In this document: positions 8,086 to 15,230 of the stretch, piece after piece
How the letters are laid out: each line of letters starts with the position of its first letter
Numbering within the stretch: position 1 is the first letter of the stretch
Assembly: GCA_964457065.1 (NCBI GenBank)
Contig: CAYWDQ010000023.1
Span: 1-30,646, forward strand
Source of the DNA: Bog-473 sp964457065
GTDB taxonomy: Bacteria; Actinomycetota; Acidimicrobiia; Acidimicrobiales; RAAP-2
DNA length: 30,646 nt
Direction: 5' to 3'
Made by a program: the position numbers and the translations under genes
The notes under the pieces: model-generated
Databases searched by the model: none
What the model was told of the DNA's origin: nothing
Seen by the model: only the letters and a program-made list of their open reading frames with translations

Positions 8086-8576
8086 CCATCGACCTCGAGG
8101 CGTCGGCCGCCGAGCGCGAGCGGTTGCGCACGAAGTACCTCGAGGAACCGGCCGGGCGTCCGGCGTCGAAGGCACGCGGCATCCACCACGTGGCGCTCCT
8201 GTGCTCCGACGTGGAGCGGACCATCCGCTTCTACCAGGAGCTGCTCGGGTTCCCACTCGTCGAGCTGTTCGAGAACCGGGACTATCAGGGCTCGACGCAC
8301 CTCTTCTTCGATCTGGGCCACGACAACACGCTGGCCTTCTTCGACTTCCCGGACCTGGGCCTCGGGCCCTACGCCGAGGTGCTGGGTGGTTTCCACCATC
8401 TCGCCATCTCCGTCGACAGGGCACAATGGGACGCGGCCCGCGCCCGGCTCGAGGCGGCCGGGGTCTCGACACAGATAGAGAGCGAGATCTCCCTGTACTT
8501 CGCGGACCCCGATGGGGTACGGCTCGAGCTCATCGCCGAGAGCCTCGGCTCCCTGTACGGGACCCCACTGCACTGA
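8067..8576 (+). CDS. VOC-family protein (glyoxalase/dioxygenase fold), first copy
   Basis: 169 residues from ATG 8067. The vicinal-oxygen-chelate fold is shown by two beta-alpha-beta modules: GIHHVALLCSDVERTIRFYQ with LLGFPLVELF, then GGFHHLAISVD and YFADPDGVRLELIAE. Candidate metal ligands are the His in IHHVAL, the His in FHHLAI and the Glu in RLELI, so a metal-dependent lyase, isomerase or ring-cleaving dioxygenase is possible. ATG 8067 has GGGAG about 10 bases upstream. GTG 8082, which overlaps the previous stop as GTGA, is a good alternative and would remove five residues. It is coupled to the amidohydrolase before it and the VOC gene after it. Confidence 0.88.
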   Translation: MAPRPVTIDLEASAAERERLRTKYLEEPAGRPASKARGIHHVALLCSDVERTIRFYQELLGFPLVELFENRDYQGSTHLFFDLGHDNTLAFFDFPDLGLGPYAEVLGGFHHLAISVDRAQWDAARARLEAAGVSTQIESEISLYFADPDGVRLELIAESLGSLYGTPLH

Positions 8577-8959
8577 TGGCCGTCACGGGATTGGCCAACC
8601 TGGCCGTCAAGGTCATCGACCTCGAGGAGGCCTGCGCCTGGTACAAGGCCGCCGGTGCCAGCGTGACCGAGCCGGTCGCGTGGGAGAACGGACGCCGGGC
8701 TGACGTCAAGCTCGGCGCGCTGGACCTGACCCTCTTCACGCGAGCGATCTACGAGGACGCCTGCGCACTGCCAGACGAGTGCTTCCTGCATCCCGCCCTG
8801 TTCGTGGACGACCTCGACGCGGAGCTGGAGCGCCACGACGTCCTGTGGGGCCCGCGGACGGTCAGCGGCGCGTTCGGAACCCGCCGGATCGCCTTCGTGG
8901 AGGCTCCCGGCGCCATCCGTCTCGAGTTCATGGAGCAGCTGCAAGAGCCTCCGGGCTGA
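8576..8959 (+). CDS. VOC-family protein, second copy
   Basis: 127 residues; the ATG overlaps the stop of the previous gene by one base (TGATG). It has a shorter VOC-like pattern: LANLAVKVIDLEEACAWYKAAG at the start and IAFVEAPGAIRLEFMEQL at the end. The first-module His is replaced by Asn (ANLAV). The last module keeps the Glu (RLEFME), and the central strand reads HPALFVDDLDAEL. Metal coordination therefore differs from the first copy, and it may be a binding or partner subunit rather than an enzyme. It is the last gene of the amidohydrolase-VOC-VOC operon; a stem-loop follows directly. Confidence 0.8.
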   Translation: MAVTGLANLAVKVIDLEEACAWYKAAGASVTEPVAWENGRRADVKLGALDLTLFTRAIYEDACALPDECFLHPALFVDDLDAELERHDVLWGPRTVSGAFGTRRIAFVEAPGAIRLEFMEQLQEPPG

Positions 8960-8960
8960 C

Positions 8961-8988
8961 CTTCCCGACCTCGATCACGAGGGGAAAG
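8961..8988 (+). terminator. Stem-loop after the amidohydrolase-VOC-VOC operon
   Basis: CCTCG/CGAGG with an ATCA loop (8969-8982) is flanked by TTCC/GGAA, giving an imperfect stem-loop immediately after the stop codon. There is no T-run, which is common for actinobacterial terminators. The rest of 8960-9101 holds no gene. Confidence 0.4.
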
Positions 8989-9101
8989 GGGGCACGCCGT
9001 GGTGACCGAGCGGTCGGCCTTCCCGGAAGCGCCATCCCTTCGCGCCCGCACGCCGGCATGTGAGGATTTCGCCCGGGACCCGAGCTCACAGGAGGACTGG
9101 G

Positions 9102-9596
9102 ATGACGACGACGACGATCGATCCGGCCGCGCCGCCGAAGCACGGCTACACCAAGGACGGGACACCCGTCTATGCCCACACGCACCGCTACCTGAAGATG
9201 GACACAATCGCGCAGCGGATCAACGCCGCCGTCGGCCTGAGAATCACCGTCCTGGTCGGCACCATGTGGTGCGCCTACATCTTCGCGATCATCGCGTTCG
9301 TGAGCCTGCCTTCGACCATCAAGCAGCACAGCGCCACGGTGATCGTGCTGTGGCTGTCGTCGGAGTTCATTCAGCTCGTCCTGCTGCCCATCATCATCGT
9401 CGGGCAGAACATCCAGTCGAGGGCGGCGGACGCCAGGGCGACCAAGACCTTCGAGGACGTCGAGGACGCCCGCCAGAAGATCGAGCACGCCATCACACTG
9501 CTCGATGTGAACACCGAAGGCGGCCTGCACGACGCCGTCGCCATCATCGTCGCCGCCATCAACGCCAAACCCGCGCCCGGGCCAGCGGCGACGTGA
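9102..9596 (+). CDS. Small two-helix membrane protein
   Basis: 164 residues. Two hydrophobic segments at about 47-70 and 77-101 are separated by a short loop. The N-terminal region is hydrophilic and His/Tyr-rich, and the cytoplasmic tail is charged and helical (TKTFEDVEDARQKIEHA). The layout resembles DUF1003-type membrane proteins, but I do not recognise a diagnostic motif. AGGAGG at 9090-9095, 6 bases before ATG 9102, is one of the strongest ribosome sites in the window, so it is probably well translated. It lies between two operons with gaps on both sides. Function unknown. Confidence 0.7.
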   Translation: MTTTTIDPAAPPKHGYTKDGTPVYAHTHRYLKMDTIAQRINAAVGLRITVLVGTMWCAYIFAIIAFVSLPSTIKQHSATVIVLWLSSEFIQLVLLPIIIVGQNIQSRAADARATKTFEDVEDARQKIEHAITLLDVNTEGGLHDAVAIIVAAINAKPAPGPAAT

Positions 9597-9621
9597 TCGG
9601 CCGGAGAGCCGTGGTCAGGCT

Positions 9622-9671
9622 TCGTCGAGCTCGAGTCGGGAGGCGGGTCCCGGACCTGGATCTCTCGACGA
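9622..9671 (+). terminator. Possible terminator: 8 bp inverted repeat
   Basis: TCGTCGAG (9622-9629) and CTCGACGA (9664-9671) form a perfect 8 bp stem around a 34-base loop. It lies in the 118 bp gap between the membrane-protein gene and the RidA-family gene. The loop is long and no T-run follows, so this is a weak call. Confidence 0.25.
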
Positions 9672-9714
9672 GGAAGACCCGGTCTCGCGGGCCGATGTGA
9701 CAGGCTCTGGCGAC

Positions 9715-10125
9715 ATGACGGAGCCATCCGTGGAGTTGCACAGGCCCGCAGCCCTTGCAGACGCGGTTCCCTATGCGTACGCCGCCACGACGAGGGGTCG
9801 CCCACTCCTGGTCTTCACCGCCGGGGCATGCCCGCTCGACGGGTCGGGAGCGACGGTTGCGCCGGGTGACGTGGTGGCCCAGGCCGAACAGGCAATGGTG
9901 AACCTCGGCGAGGCCCTGCACGCGGCCACGGCTCGACTCGAAGACGTCGTCAAGCTCACCGTGTACGTGGCCAGCGGCGAACGGGCGGAGCTCGTCGCCG
10001 CCTGGGGCATCGTGCGGCGGCACTTCGGGGCGCACGATCCCCCCTCCACCTTGCTCGGGGTCACGGCGCTCGGGTACCCCGACCAGCTGGTCGAGGTGGA
10101 GGCCATCGCCGCGCTGGCTGGTTGA
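9715..10125 (+). CDS. RidA/YjgF-family protein lacking the catalytic Arg
   Basis: 136 residues. The RidA (YjgF/YER057c/UK114) fold is shown by LVFTAGACPLDGSG, QAEQAMVNLGEAL, LEDVVKLTVYVAS and LVEVEAIAAL near the C-terminus. Canonical RidA deaminates reactive enamine/imine intermediates using an Arg (Arg105 in E. coli) in the segment before the final strand. The matching stretch here reads PPSTLLGVTALG, with Thr or Ser at that place, so it probably belongs to a Rid subfamily without imine deaminase activity. ATG 9715 is preferred over the in-frame GTG 9697. It is monocistronic in appearance, followed by a ~100 bp gap. Confidence 0.85.
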   Translation: MTEPSVELHRPAALADAVPYAYAATTRGRPLLVFTAGACPLDGSGATVAPGDVVAQAEQAMVNLGEALHAATARLEDVVKLTVYVASGERAELVAAWGIVRRHFGAHDPPSTLLGVTALGYPDQLVEVEAIAALAG

Positions 10126-10146
10126 GCCGAGAAATACCCGCCGGTG

Positions 10147-10173
10147 TGTCGAATCGGTCGGGTGCCGTTCGTA
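10147..10173 (+). promoter_or_regulatory. Candidate ECF42 promoter before the RibD/DGPF/sigma operon
   Basis: TGTCGA at 10147-10152 equals the -35 element I recall being reported for ECF42 targets in Streptomyces. After 17 bases comes CGTA (10170-10173), close to but not identical with the CG(A/T)C -10. The 55-base leader to ATG 10228 carries GGAGG at 10216-10220. Location before an operon that encodes an ECF42 sigma factor fits autoregulation. Confidence 0.45.
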
Positions 10174-10227
10174 TGGGAGGTGACCGCCGGCACTGGACCG
10201 GGGTCACCGAGTGACGGAGGCAGAGTG

Positions 10228-10830
10228 ATGGGCAGGATCGTGGTCACTGAGTTCGTGTCGCTGGACGGGGTGATGGAGGACCCCGGCGGGTCCGAGGGCA
10301 CCAGGCACGCAGGCTGGACCTTCCGCTTCACGCGGGGCCCCGAGGGTGACCGGTTCAAGCTCGACGAGGTGCTGGACGCCGAGGCGCTGCTGCTCGGACG
10401 GCTGACCTATGAAGGCTTCGCCCAGGCGTGGCCGACCATGCAGGACCCGGTGGGCTTCGCCGACAGGATGAACGCGATGCCCAAGTACGTGGTCTCCTCC
10501 ACGTTGCGCGACGAGGACGCCACCTGGAACAACTCGACAGTCGTCAGGGGCGACGTCGGGAGCGAGGTCCGGGCGCTGAAGGACCGTCTGCACGGCGACC
10601 TCCTGGTCGCTGGTAGTGCGATGCTCTCACAGGCGCTCCTCGAGCAGGGCCTCGTGGACGAGCTCCGGTTGATGGTCTTCCCGATCGTCCTCGGGAGTGG
10701 GAAGCGGTTGTTCGGCGACGTGTCGGCGCCGCGCTCCTGGTCGCTCTCCGAGATGAGCTCGGTGGGGGGAGGAATCGTGGTCCTGACCTATCGCTCGGCC
10801 GGGTCCACGAACGACGGGGGCGCTGGGTAG
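10228..10830 (+). CDS. RibD C-terminal / dihydrofolate-reductase-like oxidoreductase
   Basis: 200 residues. It has the RibD_C/DHFR-like fold seen in many stand-alone actinobacterial proteins: VTEFVSLDGVMEDPGG at the start, LLLGRLTYEGFAQAWP (NADPH-pocket region), KYVVSSTL, LLVAGSAMLSQALLEQGLVDELRLMVFPIVLGSGKRLF at the end. Substrates of these stand-alone members are generally not known; NADPH use is expected from the fold. GGAGG lies about 7 bases before ATG 10228. It is the first gene of an operon with the DGPF and ECF42 genes, which places it among likely ECF42-regulated genes. Confidence 0.87.
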   Translation: MGRIVVTEFVSLDGVMEDPGGSEGTRHAGWTFRFTRGPEGDRFKLDEVLDAEALLLGRLTYEGFAQAWPTMQDPVGFADRMNAMPKYVVSSTLRDEDATWNNSTVVRGDVGSEVRALKDRLHGDLLVAGSAMLSQALLEQGLVDELRLMVFPIVLGSGKRLFGDVSAPRSWSLSEMSSVGGGIVVLTYRSAGSTNDGGAG

Positions 10831-10896
10831 CGCGCCGGGCAGATCCGGAAGATCGAGACGCAGACATCTGGAGACGACGAGAGAAGGAGAAGGCCG

Positions 10897-11253
10897 ATGG
10901 TGCAGTACCTCTTGAGCGTGGCGATGACCGACGGGGCGCCGCCGCGCTCCCCGGAGGAGATGCAGGCTGCCTACGAGCAGGTCAACCGGTTCAACGCCGA
11001 ACTGCAGTCGACGGAGAGCTGGGTGTTCGCCGGCGGCCTCATGCCGGCGTCGTCAGCAACGGTCGTTCGCGCCGACGGAGACCGGATCCTGATGACCGAC
11101 GGGCCGTTCACCGAGTCCAAGGAGCACATCGGCGGTTTCTGGGTCATTGAGGCGCCCGATCTCGATGCGGCCCTTGCCTGGGCGAGCAAGGCCACCCGGG
11201 CCTGCATGGAGCCGGTCGAGGTGCGCCCGTTCCAGGAGAATCCGGGGGCCTGA
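10897..11253 (+). CDS. DGPF (YCII-related) protein
   Basis: 118 residues of the YCII-related/DGPF family. The name-giving DGPF motif is at 68-71 in LMTDGPFTESKEHIGGFWV, and the protein ends with VEVRPFQE, also typical. These small alpha-beta proteins nearly always sit next to ECF42 sigma factors and are their usual targets; no enzymatic reaction is established. An AGAAGGAGAAGG ribosome region precedes ATG 10897. Its TGA overlaps the ATG of the sigma gene by one base (TGATG), so the two are translationally coupled. Confidence 0.92.
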   Translation: MVQYLLSVAMTDGAPPRSPEEMQAAYEQVNRFNAELQSTESWVFAGGLMPASSATVVRADGDRILMTDGPFTESKEHIGGFWVIEAPDLDAALAWASKATRACMEPVEVRPFQENPGA

Positions 11254-12497
11254 TGCCGGACGCGCGGGGCGGGGAGCGCGATGTCGACATCGAGCGGGTC
11301 TTCCGTAAGGAGTACGGCCGAGCGGTGTCGGTGCTGGTTCGGACGTTCGGCGACATCGACCTGGCCGAGGAGGGGGTTCAGGATGCGTTCACCGTCGCCG
11401 CGGCCCGGTGGCCCGAAGCAGGCCCGCCGCCCAGCCCGGCCGGATGGATCATCACCACGGCGCGGAACCGAATCCTGGACCGCCTGAGGCGCGAAGCCTC
11501 GCGGGAGGACCGCCAGGCCCAGGCCGCCCTGCTCCATCAGCGTGCAGACCCGGAGGAGGACCTGGCAGTGCAGGACGACCGCCTCCGGCTGATGTTCACC
11601 TGTTGCCATCCGGCTCTGGCGCCCGAGGCCCAGGTCGCGCTCACGCTGCGACTGCTCGGCGGCCTCTCGACCTCCGAGATCGCGCGGGCCTTCGTCGTGC
11701 CCGAGACGACCATGGCCCAGCGCATCGTGCGAGCCAAGGCGAAGATCCGGGATGCCGGGATCCCCTACCGGATCCCGAGCAGCGCAGAGCTCCCGGACCG
11801 GCTCCGCCCGGTGCTCGCGGTCATCTACCTCGTGTTCAACGAGGGCTACGCCGCCACCTCGGGCGACCAGCTCGGCCGCGAGGACCTGTGTACGGAGGCG
11901 ATCCGTCTGGGGCGGGTCCTCGCCGCACTGATGCCGGACGAACCCGAGGTGATGGGACTGTTGGCGCTCATGTTGCTGATCGCCGCGCGCCGGCCCGCGC
12001 GCGTCGGCGCCGACAGCACGTTGGTCCGGCTCTCCGAGCAGGACCGCACCCTCTGGGATCGCGCGCGGATCGCCGAGGGCCAGGACATCGTGCGGGCCTG
12101 CCTGCGGCGGAACATCCCGGGCCCCTACCAGCTGCAGGCCGCCATCAACGCGGTCCATAGCGATGCCGCGAGCGCGCTCGACACGGACTGGCGCCAGATC
12201 CTGGCTCTCTATGACCAGCTGGTCGACCTCGACCCGTCCCCGGTCGTCACCCTCAACCGCGCCGTCGCCATTGCCGAGCTCGAGGGCGCCGAGGCGGGGC
12301 TCGCCGCCCTCGAAGGCCTGCCCCTCGAGTCGTACTACCTCCTCCACGCGGTCCGGGCAGACCTCCTGCGCCGGCTGGGGCGGCGCACCGAAGCCGCCGC
12401 CGAGTACGCCGCCGCCCGCGCGTTGACGGCCAACGGGGCCGAGCAGGCCTTTCTAGAGCGGTCCCGTGACGGTGCAGCCGGCCTGCCGGGTCGATGA
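11253..12497 (+). CDS. ECF42-type RNA polymerase sigma factor with C-terminal extension
   Basis: 414 residues, about twice a minimal ECF sigma. Region 2 lies at roughly 15-81 (IERVFRKEYGRAVSVLVRTFGDIDLAEEG..., ending RNRILDRLRRE). Region 4 is around 105-165, with FTCCHPAL, LRLLGGLSTSEIARAF and TMAQRIVRAKAKI. The remaining ~240 residues form the helical TPR-like extension characteristic of group ECF42, which lacks a classical anti-sigma factor; the extension is thought to control activity. VFNEGYAA is a recognisable ECF42 segment. Coupling to a DGPF gene immediately upstream confirms the assignment. The inducing signal is unknown. Confidence 0.93.
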   Translation: MPDARGGERDVDIERVFRKEYGRAVSVLVRTFGDIDLAEEGVQDAFTVAAARWPEAGPPPSPAGWIITTARNRILDRLRREASREDRQAQAALLHQRADPEEDLAVQDDRLRLMFTCCHPALAPEAQVALTLRLLGGLSTSEIARAFVVPETTMAQRIVRAKAKIRDAGIPYRIPSSAELPDRLRPVLAVIYLVFNEGYAATSGDQLGREDLCTEAIRLGRVLAALMPDEPEVMGLLALMLLIAARRPARVGADSTLVRLSEQDRTLWDRARIAEGQDIVRACLRRNIPGPYQLQAAINAVHSDAASALDTDWRQILALYDQLVDLDPSPVVTLNRAVAIAELEGAEAGLAALEGLPLESYYLLHAVRADLLRRLGRRTEAAAEYAAARALTANGAEQAFLERSRDGAAGLPGR

Positions 12498-12512
12498 CAG
12501 ACTCGGTCCGTC

Positions 12513-13388
12513 ATGAAGGTGCACCTCGTCGACGGGACCTACGAGTTGTTCCGCCACTTCTACGGCGCCCCGCCCCATCGCAACGCCGCCGGGCAGGAGG
12601 TAGCGGCCGTGAGGGGGGTGGTCAGCTCGGTGCTCCAACTGCTGAGCGAGGGTGCCACCCACGTGGGTGTCGCCACCGACCATGTCATCGAGTCGTTTCG
12701 CAACGAGCTGTGGCCCGGCTACAAGACCGGCGAGGGGGTCGATCCCGAGCTGTGGTCCCAGGCCTGGCCCCTGGAGGAGTCGCTGGCGGCCCTGGGGGTG
12801 TTCGTGTGGCCGATGGTCGACGTCGAGGCCGACGACGCGCTGGCCAGCGCGGCGGCCGTCGCGACGGGAGATCCCTTGGTCGAGCAGGTCATCATCTGCA
12901 CGCCCGACAAGGACCTGGGGCAGTGTGTCGACGGCACACGCGTCGTCCAGCTCGACCGGCGCAAGAACCTGCTGATCGACGAGGACGGCATCGTGGCCAA
13001 ATTCGGCGTCGCGCCCGCGTCCATCCCCGACTACCTCGCCCTCGTCGGGGACAGCGCCGACGGGTTCCCGGGGTTGCCCGGCTGGGGCGCCAAGTCCGCA
13101 GCTACTGTCCTGGCCCGCTGGCGGCACCTCGAGGCCATTCCTTCCGACCCGGCCGACTGGAAGGTCGCCGTGCGGGGAGCGGCCAAGCTCGCCGCGACGC
13201 TGCAGGAGCACCACGGCGATGCGGTGCTGTTCAAGGAGTTGGCCACGCTGCGGGTCGATCGTTCGCTGCTGCGTCAGGTTGAGGACCTCCGCTGGCGCGG
13301 GCCCACCGATGATTTCGCCCGGGTGTGCGCCGATTTCGACGGTTCCGGCCTCAGCCGTCGGGCCGACGCGCTGGCGGAGTCGCGCTGA
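12513..13388 (+). CDS. Stand-alone 5'-3' exonuclease (FEN/PIN fold)
   Basis: 291 residues, equivalent to the 5' nuclease domain of DNA polymerase I without the polymerase. Acidic metal-site residues are D7 in LVDGTYELF, D103/E105/D107/D108 in VDVEADDAL, D132/D134 in TPDKDLGQ and D180/D183 in GDSADGFPGLPGWGAKSA, the last being the helix-hairpin-helix DNA-binding region. It should remove 5' flaps or RNA primers. ATG 12513 is 15 bases after the sigma-factor stop and has no clear ribosome site; CAGACT 9 bases upstream weakly resembles a leaderless -10. Biological role beyond the nuclease fold is not clear. Confidence 0.9.
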   Translation: MKVHLVDGTYELFRHFYGAPPHRNAAGQEVAAVRGVVSSVLQLLSEGATHVGVATDHVIESFRNELWPGYKTGEGVDPELWSQAWPLEESLAALGVFVWPMVDVEADDALASAAAVATGDPLVEQVIICTPDKDLGQCVDGTRVVQLDRRKNLLIDEDGIVAKFGVAPASIPDYLALVGDSADGFPGLPGWGAKSAATVLARWRHLEAIPSDPADWKVAVRGAAKLAATLQEHHGDAVLFKELATLRVDRSLLRQVEDLRWRGPTDDFARVCADFDGSGLSRRADALAESR

Positions 13389-13426
13389 GCTCCGATCGGG
13401 CCCTCGCGTCCGACCGCACGTGGGCG

Positions 13427-13432
13427 TAGACT
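13427..13432 (+). promoter_or_regulatory. Candidate -10 for the secreted-protein gene
   Basis: TAGACT (TANNNT form) ends 9 bases before GTG 13442, so the transcript would be leaderless or nearly so. No ribosome site or clear -35 is visible in the 53 bp gap. Confidence 0.35.
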
Positions 13433-13441
13433 CGGGAACCG

Positions 13442-13810
13442 GTGATCGCGTTGGCCGCGGAGGCCCATCGTCGTCGTGTCGTCGCCCGCTGGACTGCAGC
13501 AGTGGCCGGGGGAGTGATGACGGTGGTCGTCGGCGCGCTCGATGTCAGTGACGCAGGCGCTGCGGACTGCGGTGGTGTCACCGCCACGTCGGGAGAGATC
13601 GACTTCTACCACTCGCTCCGCGGGCACTCGGGGACGGAGTGGTCTCTCTTCTTCACCGCACCGCACGGCGGCACGTGGAAGGGAACGGACAAGTCCGGGA
13701 GTTTCACGACCAAGGGGAGCACGGGCAGCGTCAACATGGTGCTCAAGCCCCAGATCGGCTCGTCCGGTCACGGCCTCGTCCACGACAAGGGCACATGGAA
13801 CTGCTCTTGA
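13442..13810 (+). CDS. Small secreted protein of unknown function
   Basis: 122 residues from GTG 13442. The N-terminus has several Arg (HRRRVVAR) followed by a hydrophobic stretch (WTAAVAGGVMTVVVGAL) and a likely signal-peptidase site near DAGA/AD at about 41, so the mature form is about 80 residues and exported. The mature part is Gly/Ser/Thr-rich, with aromatic residues and just two Cys (DCGG near its start, WNCS at its end) that could form one disulfide closing the whole domain. No family recognised. It is followed after 28 bases by the GNAT-AAA gene. Confidence 0.65.
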   Translation: MIALAAEAHRRRVVARWTAAVAGGVMTVVVGALDVSDAGAADCGGVTATSGEIDFYHSLRGHSGTEWSLFFTAPHGGTWKGTDKSGSFTTKGSTGSVNMVLKPQIGSSGHGLVHDKGTWNCS

Positions 13811-13838
13811 GCACACCACGCTGCGGGCCGGGGGTCAC

Positions 13839-15104
13839 TTGCTGACCACGGGTTGGCGCGTCCTCCCGCTGGACCACCGCGATCCTCTCGCACCGATGGA
13901 GGAGATCGTACGTCTGATCGATCTCGCCGGGACATCGATGGCGGCCGCGTACAGCCGCAGCGATGTCGTCGAGGCGCTCAACGAGCAGCAGCCTGCCGCG
14001 GTGGCACTCGCCTCGGGCCAGCTGGTCGGCGTGGCCGTTGCCCGCGTGGCCGGCCGCGACGCACACCTGCTGGCGTTGGCCCTCCACCCGCAGTGGAGGA
14101 ACCGCGGTATCGGGTCCGCCCTGCTGCGTGAGCTCGACCAGGAAGTCATCCATCACGGCGCACACCGCGTGCTGGCCCTCGTCGAGCCGGGACAGGTCGG
14201 CGAGGTCGCCTTTTCGCACCAGGGGTTCGACCGCGTCGACGGCCTGCACCTCTTCGTCCGCGCCGCCTCCATGGTCCCCGAGGAACTGGCCATCGTGGAG
14301 CGCTATGGCGGTCACTTCCCGGCGTCGGGGTTGTGGGAGGACATGAAGGGCTTCTCGTCGACGAAGGTGCTCTTGGACCGACGCATCGTCTCGCCGCTGT
14401 CCCACTCGGAGTTGGCGGAACGCATCGGGCTGCGCGCCCCGGCCGCCGTCATGCTGTTCGGTCCTCCGGGGACGGGGAAGACGTCCTTCGCCCGTGCCAT
14501 CGCCTCGAGGCTCTCCTGGGCCTTCGTGGAACTGCATCCCTCCCTCCTGGGCCACGGGACCGAGGCTGCCGCGTCACTGCGCGGCGCGCTGGCCGACCTG
14601 GGTCACGTCGACCGGTTGCTCTGTTTCATTGACGAGGCGGACGAAATCGCGTCGGCCCGGGACACTCGGCCGGAGAGCCAGCCCATCGTCAACGAACTGC
14701 TCAAGGCCATCCCGATCTTCAAGTCGCGACCCGGCCGCCTGATGGTCATGGCGACGAATTCCATCGCGGCCATCGACCCTGCTCTGCTTCGCCCCGGACG
14801 GTTCGATCTCATCATCCCGGTGGGTGCACCCGACCGCGAGGGGCGAAGGGAGCTGGCGGGAGAGTTCCTGGGATCGTGCGACCCCGACGATCTGGCGGAA
14901 CGCACCGAGGGCTTCACTCCGGCCGACTTCGCACTGGCGGAACAGCGCGCCGCACAACTTGCCTTCGAGCGGGCGCTCGATGGAGGCGACGCCACCGTCA
15001 CCTCGGCCGATTGTCTCCACGCCGTGTCCCACACCAAGCCGTCCGTCAACAAGGCAGCGGCCGCGGCATTCGACGACGAGGCCACCACGTTCGCCCGGCT
15101 CTGA
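13839..15104 (+). CDS. GNAT acetyltransferase - AAA+ ATPase fusion
   Basis: About 421 residues. Residues 5-145 look like a GNAT N-acetyltransferase: the acetyl-CoA-binding motif is LALHPQWRNRGIGSALL (80-96, R/Q-x-x-G-x-G/A type), followed by VLALVEPG and the FSHQGF strand. Residues ~165-400 are an AAA+ ATPase: Walker A GPPGTGKT (208-215), Walker B LLCFIDEADE (260-269), sensor-1 N307 in VMATNS, and the LLRPGRFD arginine element (316-323), as in FtsH/Cdc48-type modules. The start is unclear: TTG 13839 has GGGGG just upstream and keeps the first GNAT strand, while ATG 13896 would remove it. The role of joining acetylation to an unfoldase-like motor is unknown. Confidence 0.82.
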   Translation: MLTTGWRVLPLDHRDPLAPMEEIVRLIDLAGTSMAAAYSRSDVVEALNEQQPAAVALASGQLVGVAVARVAGRDAHLLALALHPQWRNRGIGSALLRELDQEVIHHGAHRVLALVEPGQVGEVAFSHQGFDRVDGLHLFVRAASMVPEELAIVERYGGHFPASGLWEDMKGFSSTKVLLDRRIVSPLSHSELAERIGLRAPAAVMLFGPPGTGKTSFARAIASRLSWAFVELHPSLLGHGTEAAASLRGALADLGHVDRLLCFIDEADEIASARDTRPESQPIVNELLKAIPIFKSRPGRLMVMATNSIAAIDPALLRPGRFDLIIPVGAPDREGRRELAGEFLGSCDPDDLAERTEGFTPADFALAEQRAAQLAFERALDGGDATVTSADCLHAVSHTKPSVNKAAAAAFDDEATTFARL

Positions 15105-15230
15105 CGCCCGGTCGCAGGCCTGCCGTCGGGCTAACCCGTCGCCGCCACGGCCGGCGTCGCTCCGGACACGGTCAGCCGGCGCAGATACAGATCGCGGTTG
15201 TTCGGGAAGCCGACGGCCCCGTCCCGCACC
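15105..15230. other. Short gap between convergent genes, no gene supported
   Basis: 126 bp between the GNAT-AAA stop and the LivF stop. The minus strand keeps an open frame of about 32 codons after LivF (15131-15229) that reads GFPNNRDLYLRRLTVSG, vaguely like the last strand of a carbohydrate-binding module. It is too short and has no start signals. No clear terminator seen. Confidence 0.4.

Noticed and set aside
5497..8472. A 991-codon minus-strand open frame
   Set aside because: Only its last ~462 codons make sense (the MFS transporter). The rest is antisense to the amidohydrolase and VOC genes, with low-complexity Arg/Pro-rich sequence typical of a high-GC shadow frame.
10971..12347. 458-codon minus-strand frame opposite the DGPF and sigma-factor genes
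   Set aside because: Antisense shadow of two well-recognised genes.
15131..15229. Short minus-strand open frame after livF resembling the end of a carbohydrate-binding module
   Set aside because: About 32 codons, no ribosome site, only a loose resemblance; could be a remnant but cannot be supported.
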